Below, in pieces: positions 14,131-21,841 of a stretch of DNA of 64,000 bases; the stretch's first letter is position 1; every line of letters begins with the position of its first letter. Both the position numbers and the translations under genes were made by a program. Under the pieces are notes generated by a model that ran no database searches, was not told the origin of the DNA, and saw nothing but the letters and a program-made list of their open reading frames with translations. This DNA comes from a virus: positions 1 through 64,000 of IMG/VR virus record IMGVR_UViG_3300032223_001420; one strand, given 5' to 3'.

Positions 14131-14427
14131 ATGCCAACATATGATTTTTTAAATACTAAAACTGGTGAAGAATTTGAGTCGTTCATGAGCATGTCTGCAC
14201 GTGAACAATATCTCAAAGATAATCCGCACATTCAACAAATACTAGGAGCCACATCGACGGTTTCTGGTGTATCAATTACTGGTAAAGTACCAGATGGTTT
14301 CAAAGAAGTTCTAGCTAAAGTAACCGAGAATCATAAACAGTCTGCCGTTGCAAATGCACACGGTCGTCGGTCTATGAAAGAAATCAAAACACAAAATTTA
14401 GTTAATAAACATATCGGAAAAATTTGA
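14131..14427 (+). CDS. FmdB-like phage protein without cysteines, 98 aa
   Basis: 'MPTYDFLNTKTGEEFESFMSM' followed by 'YLKDNPHIQQIL' follows the FmdB regulatory-protein layout (MPxYxFxC...G), but all zinc-binding cysteines are absent. A conserved C-terminal part (PDGFKEVLAKV) is common in T4-like phages. The ATG at 14131 begins the conserved sequence. It lies upstream of phoH. Confidence 0.6.
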   Translation: MPTYDFLNTKTGEEFESFMSMSAREQYLKDNPHIQQILGATSTVSGVSITGKVPDGFKEVLAKVTENHKQSAVANAHGRRSMKEIKTQNLVNKHIGKI

Positions 14428-14471
14428 GGGGTATTATATAATGCTAACCTGCTGTCGTATAAGGAGCATTT

Positions 14472-15233
14472 ATGGCAAGAAGAGCGGCGCTAAAACAAGT
14501 TTACAGTAGTGATGAAGCGTTGGATTTTTCAAAACCAACTAATCGATTAAGACTAAGATTAGATGATATGAAAACATTCCAACCACTAACTGAAAACCAA
14601 AATAAATTTTTTCAAGCATACAAACAAGGAGATTACTTTATAGCACTACATGGTGTTGCGGGAACAGGAAAAACGTTCTCAGCACTATACAAAGCAATTG
14701 AAGAAGTATTAGATAAAGGTAATACGTTTGAAAAAATTATAGTTGTACGCTCCGCAGTTCAATCGAGGGAAATAGGACATCTGCCAGGAAGTGTAGATGA
14801 GAAGATGGAAATCTATCAGCAACCATATCGTCAGATTTGCGAAACACTTTTTGGTCGCAAAGATGCGTGGGATAGATTAGAAGAACAAGGTCATATTGAA
14901 TTCATTTCAACATCATTCATTCGTGGTATGTCGTTTGACAATGCCATTATTATTGTTGATGAAATGCAGAATATGACCTTCGAAGAAATTGATACTGTAA
15001 TGACTAGGGTAGGTAATCAATCTAAGATTATCTGGTGTGGTGATTACAGGCAGACTGATTTGAACAAGAAGAAAAATGATGTTTCTGGTTTATTGAAATT
15101 CTTTGATATTGCATACCACATGGGTGCATTTACCAGAATTGAATTTACACCAGATGATATCGTCCGTTCAAGTTTAGTCAAAGATTATATTTTAGCAAAA
15201 CTGAAGTTTGAGGATATTACAGAAAAGACATAA
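14472..15233 (+). CDS. phoH: PhoH-like ATPase
   Basis: P-loop ATPase with Walker A 'GVAGTGKT' (61-68) and Walker B 'IIIVDEMQN' (159-167), plus the PhoH pattern 'VVRSAVQSREIGHLPG' and 'WCGDYRQTDL'. Length 253 aa fits phage PhoH. It is related to the helicase core and linked to phosphate stress in hosts; its phage role is unsettled, possibly RNA or DNA unwinding. AAGGAG precedes the ATG. It overlaps the nuclease gene by one base. Confidence 0.92.
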   Translation: MARRAALKQVYSSDEALDFSKPTNRLRLRLDDMKTFQPLTENQNKFFQAYKQGDYFIALHGVAGTGKTFSALYKAIEEVLDKGNTFEKIIVVRSAVQSREIGHLPGSVDEKMEIYQQPYRQICETLFGRKDAWDRLEEQGHIEFISTSFIRGMSFDNAIIIVDEMQNMTFEEIDTVMTRVGNQSKIIWCGDYRQTDLNKKKNDVSGLLKFFDIAYHMGAFTRIEFTPDDIVRSSLVKDYILAKLKFEDITEKT

Positions 15234-15898
15234 TGCGAATATTTAATCATGTGAAGTTGCCGTCTTTGGACTTCGATTTGGAAGCAGTAACAACCGACAG
15301 TGGTAGACTTTATGCTACTCCCACAGGAGAAAAGTATAAGTCTATCACTACGGTGCTTTCACACCACAATAAACAAGCTATCATGGAATGGCGACAAAAT
15401 GTGGGTGAAGAAAAAGCAAATGAGATATCAGGTAAAGCATCACGCCGTGGTACTAAAGTTCATAAAATCTGTGAAGATTATATCAACAATGAAACTACTG
15501 ACTTCAAGTTGCAGATGTTGATGCCCGACTTGAAAGAATTGTTTTTCAAAATCAAACCAATCATCGATGAAAATCTTGGTGATGTCTATTCGCAAGAACA
15601 AGCATTATATTCCCATAAGTTACGAATTGCTGGTCGAGTGGATTTAATTGGATATTGGAATGGTAAGCTGTCGGTAATTGACTTTAAGACTTCTACCAAA
15701 CAAAAGGACGAAGAATACATTCAGAACTACTTCATGCAATGTACCGCATATGCGTTGATGTTCGCAGAGTTGACAGGCATGTGGATTGATGATATAGTAG
15801 TATTGATTGCTACTGAAGAAGGACCGCCACAGGTATTTGAACGTCAGATTCACGATTACCGAAAATCGTTGATGCAATATATAGATAAATATGCCTAA
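15233..15898 (+). CDS. PD-(D/E)XK exonuclease
   Basis: RecB/MGME1-like nuclease. Motif residues are visible: 'RRGTKVHKI' (H77), 'EQALYS' (E124 region), 'GRVDLIG' (D137), and 'VIDFKTST' (D150, K152), followed by 'QCTAYAL', the usual Q-x3-Y motif. Length 221 aa. It follows phoH with a one-base overlap. The likely role is DNA end processing in recombination or host DNA breakdown. Confidence 0.88.
   Translation: MRIFNHVKLPSLDFDLEAVTTDSGRLYATPTGEKYKSITTVLSHHNKQAIMEWRQNVGEEKANEISGKASRRGTKVHKICEDYINNETTDFKLQMLMPDLKELFFKIKPIIDENLGDVYSQEQALYSHKLRIAGRVDLIGYWNGKLSVIDFKTSTKQKDEEYIQNYFMQCTAYALMFAELTGMWIDDIVVLIATEEGPPQVFERQIHDYRKSLMQYIDKYA
15770..15798 (+). promoter_or_regulatory. Possible internal sigma-70 promoter
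   Basis: TTGACA (15770-15775), a 17-bp spacer and TATAGT (15793-15798) lie inside the nuclease gene, about 115 nt upstream of the gene at 15914. It is a near-consensus match but lies in coding sequence and lacks the GCTTGACAA context. Confidence 0.4.
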
Positions 15899-15913
15899 AA
15901 CAGGAGGCTTTTT

Positions 15914-16483
15914 ATGCTATCATTAAAACAGTACATTGTTGAAGGTAATCCACTTCAGCAGAAAGTAAATAAACACATATCGCATGGTCGTAGTATCGGT
16001 GCAATTTCACCAGAAGGCGCTCATACAGACACACCAGAAAAACTGCATCACGCTCATGCTGAAATAAAGAAGGATTTGGAACATGCACGTAAATCAGGAC
16101 ATATTGGTGGTTGGTCTGGACCACACAGAGGTGAATATCAGTATAAGAGTGATGAGGGGCATGAAAAAGTAAGTCGTGAAGGTTCATACCTAGTTCATGC
16201 AAAAGATGAAGGTGAAGAAGGACATAAAAAAATGGTACATGCTTTAAGTCATATCGGTAATAAACATAAGCAAGAATCTATTTTATCTGTTCACCATAAA
16301 ACTCAAGAATCTAATTGGCATCACCTCAACAATTCACCGAAAAAAGGTGAAGTTGAACATAAAGGAAAATTACATTATAATGTTAAAGTAAATCCCGATG
16401 CAGAAACAGAAGAAGAAAGACAAAAAGGAAGAGGCAGAACTGGAATGAAAAAGTCTGGGCATTCCTTTACTTCCCACGATTAA
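15914..16483 (+). CDS. His-rich phage protein, possibly DUF3293-like
   Basis: 189 residues, unusually rich in His, Lys and Glu. 'GAISPEG' followed by 'DLEHARKSGHIG', 'REGSYLVHAKDE' and 'KQESILSVHH' follows the order of motifs seen in DUF3293 proteins. The function of that family is unknown. The N-terminus 'MLSLKQYIVEG' is typical of many T4-like phage proteins. CAGGAGG lies before the ATG. Confidence 0.55.
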   Translation: MLSLKQYIVEGNPLQQKVNKHISHGRSIGAISPEGAHTDTPEKLHHAHAEIKKDLEHARKSGHIGGWSGPHRGEYQYKSDEGHEKVSREGSYLVHAKDEGEEGHKKMVHALSHIGNKHKQESILSVHHKTQESNWHHLNNSPKKGEVEHKGKLHYNVKVNPDAETEEERQKGRGRTGMKKSGHSFTSHD

Positions 16484-16498
16484 AAAGTGAGTTATACT

Positions 16499-16810
16499 AT
16501 GGATACAATTGAAAATTTAATTGCTGAATTGAAGAGTACAAATGTTTCGTCTATATACGAATCTGATTTAAATAAGTATATTAGTCGTTATCAACAATAC
16601 TATCGTGAAAACGTAGCTATGAATCCTACAAAAGGATTTACCGCAGTTATTGGTTGGTATGATCAGAGGCGAAAAGAATTCTACGAAGAATTTAAAAAAA
16701 TAGGTATTCATGTTAAAGATAATCCAGTTCCACCACTACACGAATACGAACATCAGCTTAAACAAACTGGTATGAATCGATTGAGTGAATTGGAAAGAAA
16801 ATTAAAATGA
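16499..16810 (+). CDS. Hypothetical protein, 103 aa
   Basis: No family recognised. Largely helical and charged, rich in Tyr and Glu. The ATG at 16499 is preferred to a GTG at 16487 that lacks a ribosome-binding site, though neither has a strong one. It overlaps the next gene by 4 nt. Confidence 0.55.
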   Translation: MDTIENLIAELKSTNVSSIYESDLNKYISRYQQYYRENVAMNPTKGFTAVIGWYDQRRKEFYEEFKKIGIHVKDNPVPPLHEYEHQLKQTGMNRLSELERKLK

Positions 16811-16932
16811 GTGATGATAAAAAAGAACCTAAAACACCACTCGATCATTTCGAACGCTGGTTTGATATAGCACTTCGATTTGGTTGGTGTTTGTTCATTT
16901 ATGTGGTTGTCACTGGCAATTACATAAGATAG
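16807..16932 (+). CDS. Tiny membrane protein, 41 aa
   Basis: A charged N-terminus (MSDDKKEPKTPLDHFER) is followed by one hydrophobic segment (about 24-39, RFGWCLFIYVVVTG). The ATGA overlap with the previous stop supports translation by coupling. Function unknown. The tmRNA begins directly downstream. Confidence 0.55.
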   Translation: MSDDKKEPKTPLDHFERWFDIALRFGWCLFIYVVVTGNYIR

Positions 16933-16933
16933 A

Positions 16934-17205
16934 ATTGTTGTAATCCCTTCAAAGCGAAGGCATGTTGGACGAGGGTTCGATTCCCTCCATCTCCACCAAA
17001 AGCATATTGTGTAGTATGTTTTTGATGGGGATGACCAGGTTTCGACAGCGTGAGATAGTGGAGACGGCAACACGGTAGGCGATGACCGTAAATCAAGCAA
17101 AACTACAAATGCAAATGACGCATTTTATGGTGAGGATCGCCTAGCAGCGTAACTCACTTGGGGTTTAGGGAGTGTCCTTATTAACCAATCACTCCCACCA
17201 AATTT
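16934..17205 (+). ncRNA. ssrA: Circularly permuted (two-piece) tmRNA
   Basis: tmRNA frees stalled ribosomes and tags the protein. The acceptor piece comes first: hairpin CCTTC/GAAGG (16946-16960), P2 strand CATGTTG (16961-16967), T arm GAGGG-TTCGATT-CCCTC (16971-16987), acceptor strand CATCTCC (16988-16994), then A and encoded CCA (16996-16998). A spacer hairpin of about 28 nt follows. The coding piece starts GGGGATG (17027-17033), which pairs with the acceptor strand (one G-U), then GGTTTCGAC, and CAGCGTG (17046-17052), which pairs with the P2 strand. The tag frame 17111-17152 reads ANDAFYGEDRLAA-stop. Outer boundaries are inferred. Two-piece tmRNAs are known in alphaproteobacteria, some cyanobacteria and some betaproteobacteria. 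Confidence 0.87.
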
Positions 17206-17213
17206 TATACATT

Positions 17214-17774
17214 ATGAAAATCTATAAATCAAATTACCGTAATCATTGGATTTCTCCTTACACTATTTTGGAGAAAGTTTTCTTTTGGCGTGAGATTGAT
17301 TATAATGAACCGATTATAGAGAAGTGGTCTAATCGTCTAAATCCAATCTGTGTAGCATGGCATGATTTTCTTGACTTTGTGCATCCACGAATCAGTTATG
17401 TGAAGATTGATCGGTATGATACATGGTCAATGGATGACACATTAGCAGATATCATTCTACCTATGTTAAAGCAGTTGAAGGAAACAAAACACGGTTCACC
17501 ATTCGTAGAAATGGAAGATGTGCCGGAACACCTTCGTGGTACAACTACCGAAGATTGGGAACCTCAATTTACCTTTGATTTTTATGAAGAAGATAAAGTA
17601 AGAGAAGGTATAAATGATGTTCATGCTCGATGGGATTGGGTAATGAATGAAATGATTTATGCATTTGAAAGGAAAGCAAACGATACTGATTGGTCAGCAA
17701 CTTGGGAAGAAACTGAACGTATGCAGAATGGATTCCGCTTGTTTGGCAAGTATTACCAAGGTCTCTGGGATTAA
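17214..17774 (+). CDS. Conserved T4-like phage protein, 186 aa
   Basis: The start 'MKIYKSNYRNHWISPYTILE' is typical of a protein of unknown function widespread in marine T4-like phages. It is acidic and rich in Trp, Tyr and Asp. The ATG at 17214 begins the conserved end; the in-frame extension from 17172 would read the tmRNA 3' region. A one-piece soluble domain is likely. Confidence 0.65.
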   Translation: MKIYKSNYRNHWISPYTILEKVFFWREIDYNEPIIEKWSNRLNPICVAWHDFLDFVHPRISYVKIDRYDTWSMDDTLADIILPMLKQLKETKHGSPFVEMEDVPEHLRGTTTEDWEPQFTFDFYEEDKVREGINDVHARWDWVMNEMIYAFERKANDTDWSATWEETERMQNGFRLFGKYYQGLWD

Positions 17775-17789
17775 ATTAACTAAATAAAG

Positions 17790-17818
17790 ATACTGGCATC
17801 ACACACAATCGCCAGTAT
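17790..17818 (+). other. Hairpin in the leader of the next gene
   Basis: ATACTGGC (17790-17797) and GCCAGTAT (17811-17818) form an 8-bp stem with a 13-nt loop. No T run follows, so it is more likely an mRNA stabiliser or an operator than a terminator. Confidence 0.4.
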
Positions 17819-17837
17819 TACACACACAGGAGAAATT

Positions 17838-18110
17838 ATGAGTAATCTAACACCGTTTGAGATTCGTCTTGAACTTCTAAAAATGGCGAAAGACCTTTTG
17901 ATGGAGGAATACTACTCCAACAAAGATCGCCTAACCAATGAATGGCACGTAAAGGTAGAGTCCGCTAAACTAAATGGACAAGTAATACCTGAACATCCAG
18001 CCTTTCCATCATATCCCTCAGAAAACGATATCATAGCCAAGGCACAGTCCTTGAACGGATTCGTTTCAAATATTTCAGTAGATAAACCAAAATCAAAATC
18101 ATCTACCTGA
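17838..18110 (+). CDS. Conserved small phage protein, 90 aa
   Basis: The start 'MSNLTPFEIRLELLKMAKDLLMEEYY' region (residues 1-26) is a helix common in small T4-like phage proteins of unknown function. The second half is Pro/Ser-rich (EHPAFPSYPSENDI). AGGAGAA lies 6 nt before the ATG. Confidence 0.6.
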   Translation: MSNLTPFEIRLELLKMAKDLLMEEYYSNKDRLTNEWHVKVESAKLNGQVIPEHPAFPSYPSENDIIAKAQSLNGFVSNISVDKPKSKSST

Positions 18111-18118
18111 TTGGGACC

Positions 18119-18138
18119 AGAGGTACTTCGGTACCTCT
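18119..18138 (+). other. UUCG-capped intercistronic hairpin
   Basis: AGAGGTAC (18119-18126), TTCG loop, GTACCTCT (18131-18138): a perfect 8-bp stem with a C(UUCG)G tetraloop. It lacks a T run. T4 uses similar UUCG hairpins between genes; here it may protect the endolysin message. Confidence 0.6.
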
Positions 18139-18158
18139 CTAACTAACAAGGAGAAATA

Positions 18159-18698
18159 ATGCGTTTTCTAACACTAGCACTAGGTGCTGTATTCGCAAGT
18201 TTAATTTTATTCTTTAGTCAATCAATGGCACAGATTGTTGTACCGACTAAAATGAATGTTGAACTGCAAGATTTATCAAAAGAAGCAAGGCAAGAAGTTG
18301 AATGCCTTGCACAAAATATGTTCTTTGAAGCGGGGCAAGAACCTAGACAAGGACAACTTGGCGTAGCATTTGTTACACACAATAGAGTATTGAGTGGTAA
18401 GTATCCAACCACTTATTGTGAAGTGGTAAAACAAAAAGTCAATAACGTTTGCCAGTTTTCATGGTATTGTGAAGCAGCAGCACGTAAAAGACTCTTGACA
18501 TTAAGTAACAATCCATTATATAATGATATTACTGAGTTAGCATTGAGATTCTATCTTTTTAGTGATGAATTTGATGATCCAACAAAAGGTGCATTATTCT
18601 TTCATGCAGACTATGTGAAACCTACTTGGAATAATATGAGAAGAACTGCTTACATTGGCAGACACATTTTCTACAATAGGATTAAAAAGAACACATGA
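18159..18698 (+). CDS. SleB-type cell wall hydrolase (endolysin)
   Basis: Cuts peptidoglycan glycan strands, probably as a lytic transglycosylase. A signal peptide or signal anchor covers 1-25 (LALGAVFASLILFF). The Hydrolase_2/SleB domain starts 'CLAQNMFFEAGQEPRQGQLGVAFVTHNRV' region at 49, with likely catalytic Glu57. 'CQFSWYC' and 'HADYVKPTW' are further family motifs. Length 179 aa. The Sec signal implies export without a classical holin, or a pinholin/SAR route. AAGGAGA precedes the ATG. Confidence 0.85.
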   Translation: MRFLTLALGAVFASLILFFSQSMAQIVVPTKMNVELQDLSKEARQEVECLAQNMFFEAGQEPRQGQLGVAFVTHNRVLSGKYPTTYCEVVKQKVNNVCQFSWYCEAAARKRLLTLSNNPLYNDITELALRFYLFSDEFDDPTKGALFFHADYVKPTWNNMRRTAYIGRHIFYNRIKKNT

Positions 18699-18727
18699 TT
18701 TTATCAAGCAAAAAGGAGAAGGTGATT

Positions 18728-18967
18728 ATGGAAGAAGTGAAACAAAAGAGATCGAACGATTTAATTGTAATATCAATTGCGATAGTTCTACTCTCAATTG
18801 TTACTGCCGTAGGTATTTACGAAATGAATGAACGTAAACTTATGGCATCAAATATTGAAAGCGCAATCGCTAAAGGAATTGATCCATTGGCAGTGCGTTG
18901 TTCATATGCACGTAGTGACGATATTACTTGTGTAGCACACGCTGTTGCAAGTGGTCGTAAATTTTAA
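18728..18967 (+). CDS. Small single-span membrane protein, 79 aa
   Basis: One transmembrane segment at about 12-31 (LIVISIAIVLLSIVTAVGIY), then a helix and a short part with two Cys (RCSYARSDDITC). AAGGAGAAGG precedes the ATG at 18728, which is preferred to 18695. Its place after the endolysin suggests a holin, antiholin or spanin-like role, but no family is recognised. Confidence 0.6.
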   Translation: MEEVKQKRSNDLIVISIAIVLLSIVTAVGIYEMNERKLMASNIESAIAKGIDPLAVRCSYARSDDITCVAHAVASGRKF

Positions 18968-18984
18968 TTATTAGGAGATATAGT

Positions 18985-19542
18985 ATGAATAAACTTGGCG
19001 GATATCACAACGAAGAACGTAGTCATTATAATTTTAGTTTTAGTGACAATGAAGGTAAACATGTAACAGTATCATTTGGTGCTGAACCTGATTACGATTT
19101 GGATACAATCTTTAATGAGTTTCGAAACTTTCTGATTGCAACTGGTCATGACGTTGAAGGTCAGATTGGTGAGTTATTTCATGAAGAAGACGAATGGGAA
19201 GATAATCCTTTAGAGGAACAGAATCGGGCATATAGAGAAGCAGCCGTGCAGAATTTTCAACATCCAAGAGATAAGTTCTCAATGGATCATTTGCCTAACA
19301 ACGGATGGCCATTTGGCGGTTTGACATCACAACCATTACCTACAATCACTTCACTTGATTTGTCGGCAATAAAAACTGTTGATTTGAGTTCTTTTAATCA
19401 GTATCCAACAATGGCACCGATTACACAAGAGCAAATCAAATCATGGCGAATTGATGCGCCAGGAACAATGGGTAGCGCAGAGTTGAGTTTCAAACAAGAA
19501 GAAAATGATTGGTCACCACGTTCGAAGGACTATCGAGCATAA
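18985..19542 (+). CDS. Hypothetical protein, 185 aa
   Basis: No family recognised. The N-terminal 60 residues look like a small alpha/beta domain (HYNFSFSDNEGKHVTVSFG). The rest is low complexity and rich in Pro, Thr and Asp. TAGGAGA precedes the ATG. The stop overlaps the start of the gp33-like gene (TAATG). Confidence 0.6.
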   Translation: MNKLGGYHNEERSHYNFSFSDNEGKHVTVSFGAEPDYDLDTIFNEFRNFLIATGHDVEGQIGELFHEEDEWEDNPLEEQNRAYREAAVQNFQHPRDKFSMDHLPNNGWPFGGLTSQPLPTITSLDLSAIKTVDLSSFNQYPTMAPITQEQIKSWRIDAPGTMGSAELSFKQEENDWSPRSKDYRA

Positions 19543-19766
19543 TGCCAACAAAAGATGAGATGATGAAGTTTACACTAGAGATCGAATCTTTAGTTGCAAA
19601 CACAGATTACACTTATCTTGAAGCTATTGTTGAGCATTGCAAAGACACAGGTTTGGAGATGGAAGTAGCAGCAACACTTATCACTCCAAACCTGAAGTCT
19701 AAGATACATGAACAAGCTGAGAGATTGAATATGTTGAAAACTAAAAGTAATCGTTTACCTATATGA
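19542..19766 (+). CDS. 33: gp33-like late transcription co-activator
   Basis: In T4, gp33 links RNA polymerase and the gp45 sliding clamp to activate late promoters. The pattern 'YTYLEAIVEHCKDTGLEME' followed by 'ITPNLKSKIHEQAERLNML' matches T4 gp33 (MSYLEATTAF, then IPSGIIEKIQSEAIDENLL). Length 74 aa, shorter than T4 gp33 (112). Position before gp59 and gp32 is the T4 order, which strengthens the call. It overlaps the next gene by 4 nt. Confidence 0.78.
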   Translation: MPTKDEMMKFTLEIESLVANTDYTYLEAIVEHCKDTGLEMEVAATLITPNLKSKIHEQAERLNMLKTKSNRLPI

Positions 19767-20377
19767 TGACTGGATATGAAGCCTTCTGTTTATACTCTTC
19801 TCTCAAACTGCATTTTACACAAGAATCTTATGACTACTTTAAATATGGTGGTAAATCAAGAACTAGTATAGATGCGTTTGAGAACAAGAAAGATAAATGG
19901 TTTTATTATAAATTGAGTCGGAGATTTTCTAATGTTGAACAGGCTAGAGATTTTCTTGTTGCTAATTTTCTGCATCGTTCTGATGTATGGATTGGACATC
20001 TACTGACCGATGATTCTGATGTTCACTATCGTGCAAGACAGAAAGTGATTCAATCGTTATCGTATACGTTCACAAACGAAATTGCATCAATAATGAGTCA
20101 TGAGAACCCAAATGAATCATTAATAGTACACGATGGAGGATATCCTCAACTGCTGCGTCTGTTGCTATATGGTGAAGTATCGATTGAGACTGTATGCATC
20201 CTAAACTCAATACTAGGTTTCTTGCCAATGTGGGATAAAAAGATTACTGATACAATTCACTATCCAGCAACAAGTTTAAAGATAAAGAAGTACACACCGT
20301 TTATACAATTTGACCCGACAAAGTATAAACTTATACTGAAGAAAGAACTACATGAAAATACAGAAGATATATCTTGA
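19763..20377 (+). CDS. 59: gp59-like helicase loader
   Basis: Loads the gp41 helicase onto gp32-covered forked DNA. 'KWFYYKLSRRFSNVEQARDFLVANFLHRSDVWIG' (about 43-76) corresponds to T4 gp59 'KYFFQKLSEKYKL...FISNLVANQDAWIG'. 'LLRLLLYGEVSIETVCILNSIL' matches its C-terminal helices. Length 204 aa (T4: 217). Order 33-59-32 is as in T4. It overlaps the HAD gene by 26 nt. Confidence 0.82.
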   Translation: MMTGYEAFCLYSSLKLHFTQESYDYFKYGGKSRTSIDAFENKKDKWFYYKLSRRFSNVEQARDFLVANFLHRSDVWIGHLLTDDSDVHYRARQKVIQSLSYTFTNEIASIMSHENPNESLIVHDGGYPQLLRLLLYGEVSIETVCILNSILGFLPMWDKKITDTIHYPATSLKIKKYTPFIQFDPTKYKLILKKELHENTEDIS

Positions 20378-20900
20378 TATGGATGGAGTTCTTTGCGACT
20401 TCTATAAACGATATTATGAAGTATTCAATGTTGACCTTCCGAGTGCTAGGGCACATGGAGAAAAAGTTAGCCTTGAATGGAATAAGTTTGTAGAAGATAA
20501 AAACTTTGAACTTTTAGATTGGCATCCTGGTGGTAAAGAACTACTGCAATACGTTCTGTCATTAGATATACCAATTGAGATTCTATCATCATCTGGTGGT
20601 AGACTTCATCATGAAGATGTAAAGAAGCAAAAAAAGGTTTGGTTGAAAAAACATTATATTGATTTTCCAGCCAATATCGTACCTGGACGTAAGTTGAAGG
20701 CTACCTACGCTAAACCTGATATTATTTTGATTGACGATACCGAAGATGTTATCGATGATTTTAATATGGCTGGTGGCATAGGCATACTTCACACCGATAC
20801 GGATAAAACGATAAAAATAATCAAGTCTATTCTTGACGACACATATATAAATGTATATAATGAATCATGTGGACAAGATGCACATACAACAAACACTTAA
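20352..20900 (+). CDS. HAD-family 5'(3')-nucleotidase-like protein
   Basis: Probably a nucleotide phosphatase. Motif I 'LDMDGVLCDF' has D9 and D11; motif II lies in 'IEILSSSGG'; motif IV is 'IILIDDTEDVIDDF'. The size and motifs suit the NT5C type of deoxyribonucleotidase, but substrate is not fixed. Insertion between gp59 and gp32 interrupts the T4 order. The gene contains the gp32 promoter near its end. Confidence 0.78.
   Translation: MKIQKIYLDMDGVLCDFYKRYYEVFNVDLPSARAHGEKVSLEWNKFVEDKNFELLDWHPGGKELLQYVLSLDIPIEILSSSGGRLHHEDVKKQKKVWLKKHYIDFPANIVPGRKLKATYAKPDIILIDDTEDVIDDFNMAGGIGILHTDTDKTIKIIKSILDDTYINVYNESCGQDAHTTNT
20833..20861 (+). promoter_or_regulatory. Strong sigma-70 promoter for gene 32
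   Basis: TTGACG (20833-20838), a 17-bp spacer and perfect TATAAT (20856-20861), inside the end of the HAD gene. The start near 20868 gives a leader of about 49 nt before gp32, which could allow translational self-control as in T4. Confidence 0.72.
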
Positions 20901-20916
20901 CTATACGAGGTAATAC

Positions 20917-21789
20917 ATGTCTGACTTTTCTTCACTAAAACGCAACCGCAATTCATTCGACAAGCTCACTAAAGCAATCGAATCGACCACACAAACTACA
21001 GAAGCAGGTTCAAAAGAAGATGACCGCTTTTGGCAGCCAGAGGTAGACAAAGCAGGTAATGGTATGGCAATCATTCGTTTTCTACCTGGACCAGCGGTAG
21101 ATGGTGATGATGCACTTCCATGGGTTCGTGTATTCAATCATGGCTTTCAAGGACCAGGCGGCTGGTATATTGAAAACTCTTTGACTACGTTGAATCAAAA
21201 AGACCCAGTATCAGAATACAACTCTGTGTTGTGGAACTCTGGTATTGAAGCAAACAAAGAAATCGCACGTAAACAGAAACGCCGTTTGACTTACATTTCA
21301 AATGTTCTTATCGTTTCTGATCCTAAGCACCCAGAGAATGAAGGGCAAATCAAACTGTATAAGTTTGGTAAGAAAATCTTCGACAAAATCTCTGAAGCAA
21401 TGAATCCTGAATTTGCTGATGAGACACCGTTGAATCCTTTTGACTTTTGGGAAGGTGCTAACTTCAAAATCAAGATTCGTCAAGTTGAAGGCTATCGCAA
21501 TTATGATAAGTCTGAGTTTGATTCTGTTTCAGCACTGCTTGATGGTGATGATGCTAAACTCGAAGCACTGTGGAAGAAAGAACACTCACTCAAAGAGTTT
21601 CTTGATCCTAAACACTTCAAGCCATATGATGTGTTGAAAGCACGACTTGATAAAGTTTTTGGTCTAGATGGTGTTGCACCAGTAAAGACAAAGGCTGAAG
21701 ATACAGTATTGAGTCCAGCTAAAGCAGCACCTAATTTGGATGAACACGATGAAGAATTAGATTATTTCAAGTCCCTAGCAGACGATTAA
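20917..21789 (+). CDS. 32: gp32-like single-stranded DNA-binding protein
   Basis: Coats single-stranded DNA during replication and recombination. The N-terminus has the basic LAST-like motif 'SSLKRNR' for cooperative binding. The core OB region includes 'FLPGPAVDGDDALPWVRVFNHGFQGPGGWY'-type residues at 46-75 and 'DPVSEYNSVLWNSG'. The acidic C-terminal tail (DEHDEELDYFKSLADD) recruits partners. Length 290 aa (T4: 301). The protein has no cysteine at all, so the T4 zinc site (three Cys, one His) is absent, as in other marine T4-like versions. Confidence 0.93.
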   Translation: MSDFSSLKRNRNSFDKLTKAIESTTQTTEAGSKEDDRFWQPEVDKAGNGMAIIRFLPGPAVDGDDALPWVRVFNHGFQGPGGWYIENSLTTLNQKDPVSEYNSVLWNSGIEANKEIARKQKRRLTYISNVLIVSDPKHPENEGQIKLYKFGKKIFDKISEAMNPEFADETPLNPFDFWEGANFKIKIRQVEGYRNYDKSEFDSVSALLDGDDAKLEALWKKEHSLKEFLDPKHFKPYDVLKARLDKVFGLDGVAPVKTKAEDTVLSPAKAAPNLDEHDEELDYFKSLADD

Positions 21790-21816
21790 AACCTCCTTTA
21801 TCTTAGTCAACTGCGG

Positions 21817-21841
21817 ATGCCATCTTCGGGTGGCATTTTTT
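21817..21841. terminator. Bidirectional UUCG terminator after gp32
   Basis: ATGCCATC (21817-21824), TTCG loop, GGTGGCAT (21829-21836), then five T. It lies between the convergent gp32 gene and the minus tail operon. Confidence 0.85.

Noticed and set aside
14414-14442. Promoter before phoH with a TATAAT box at 14437-14442
   Set aside because: The -10 is perfect but no -35 better than about half match lies at correct spacing; left unannotated.
16753-17100. Minus-strand ORF with RESNPRPTCL-type sequence
   Set aside because: It is antisense to the tmRNA and its T arm; the same false-gene pattern occurs for tRNA-like DNA.
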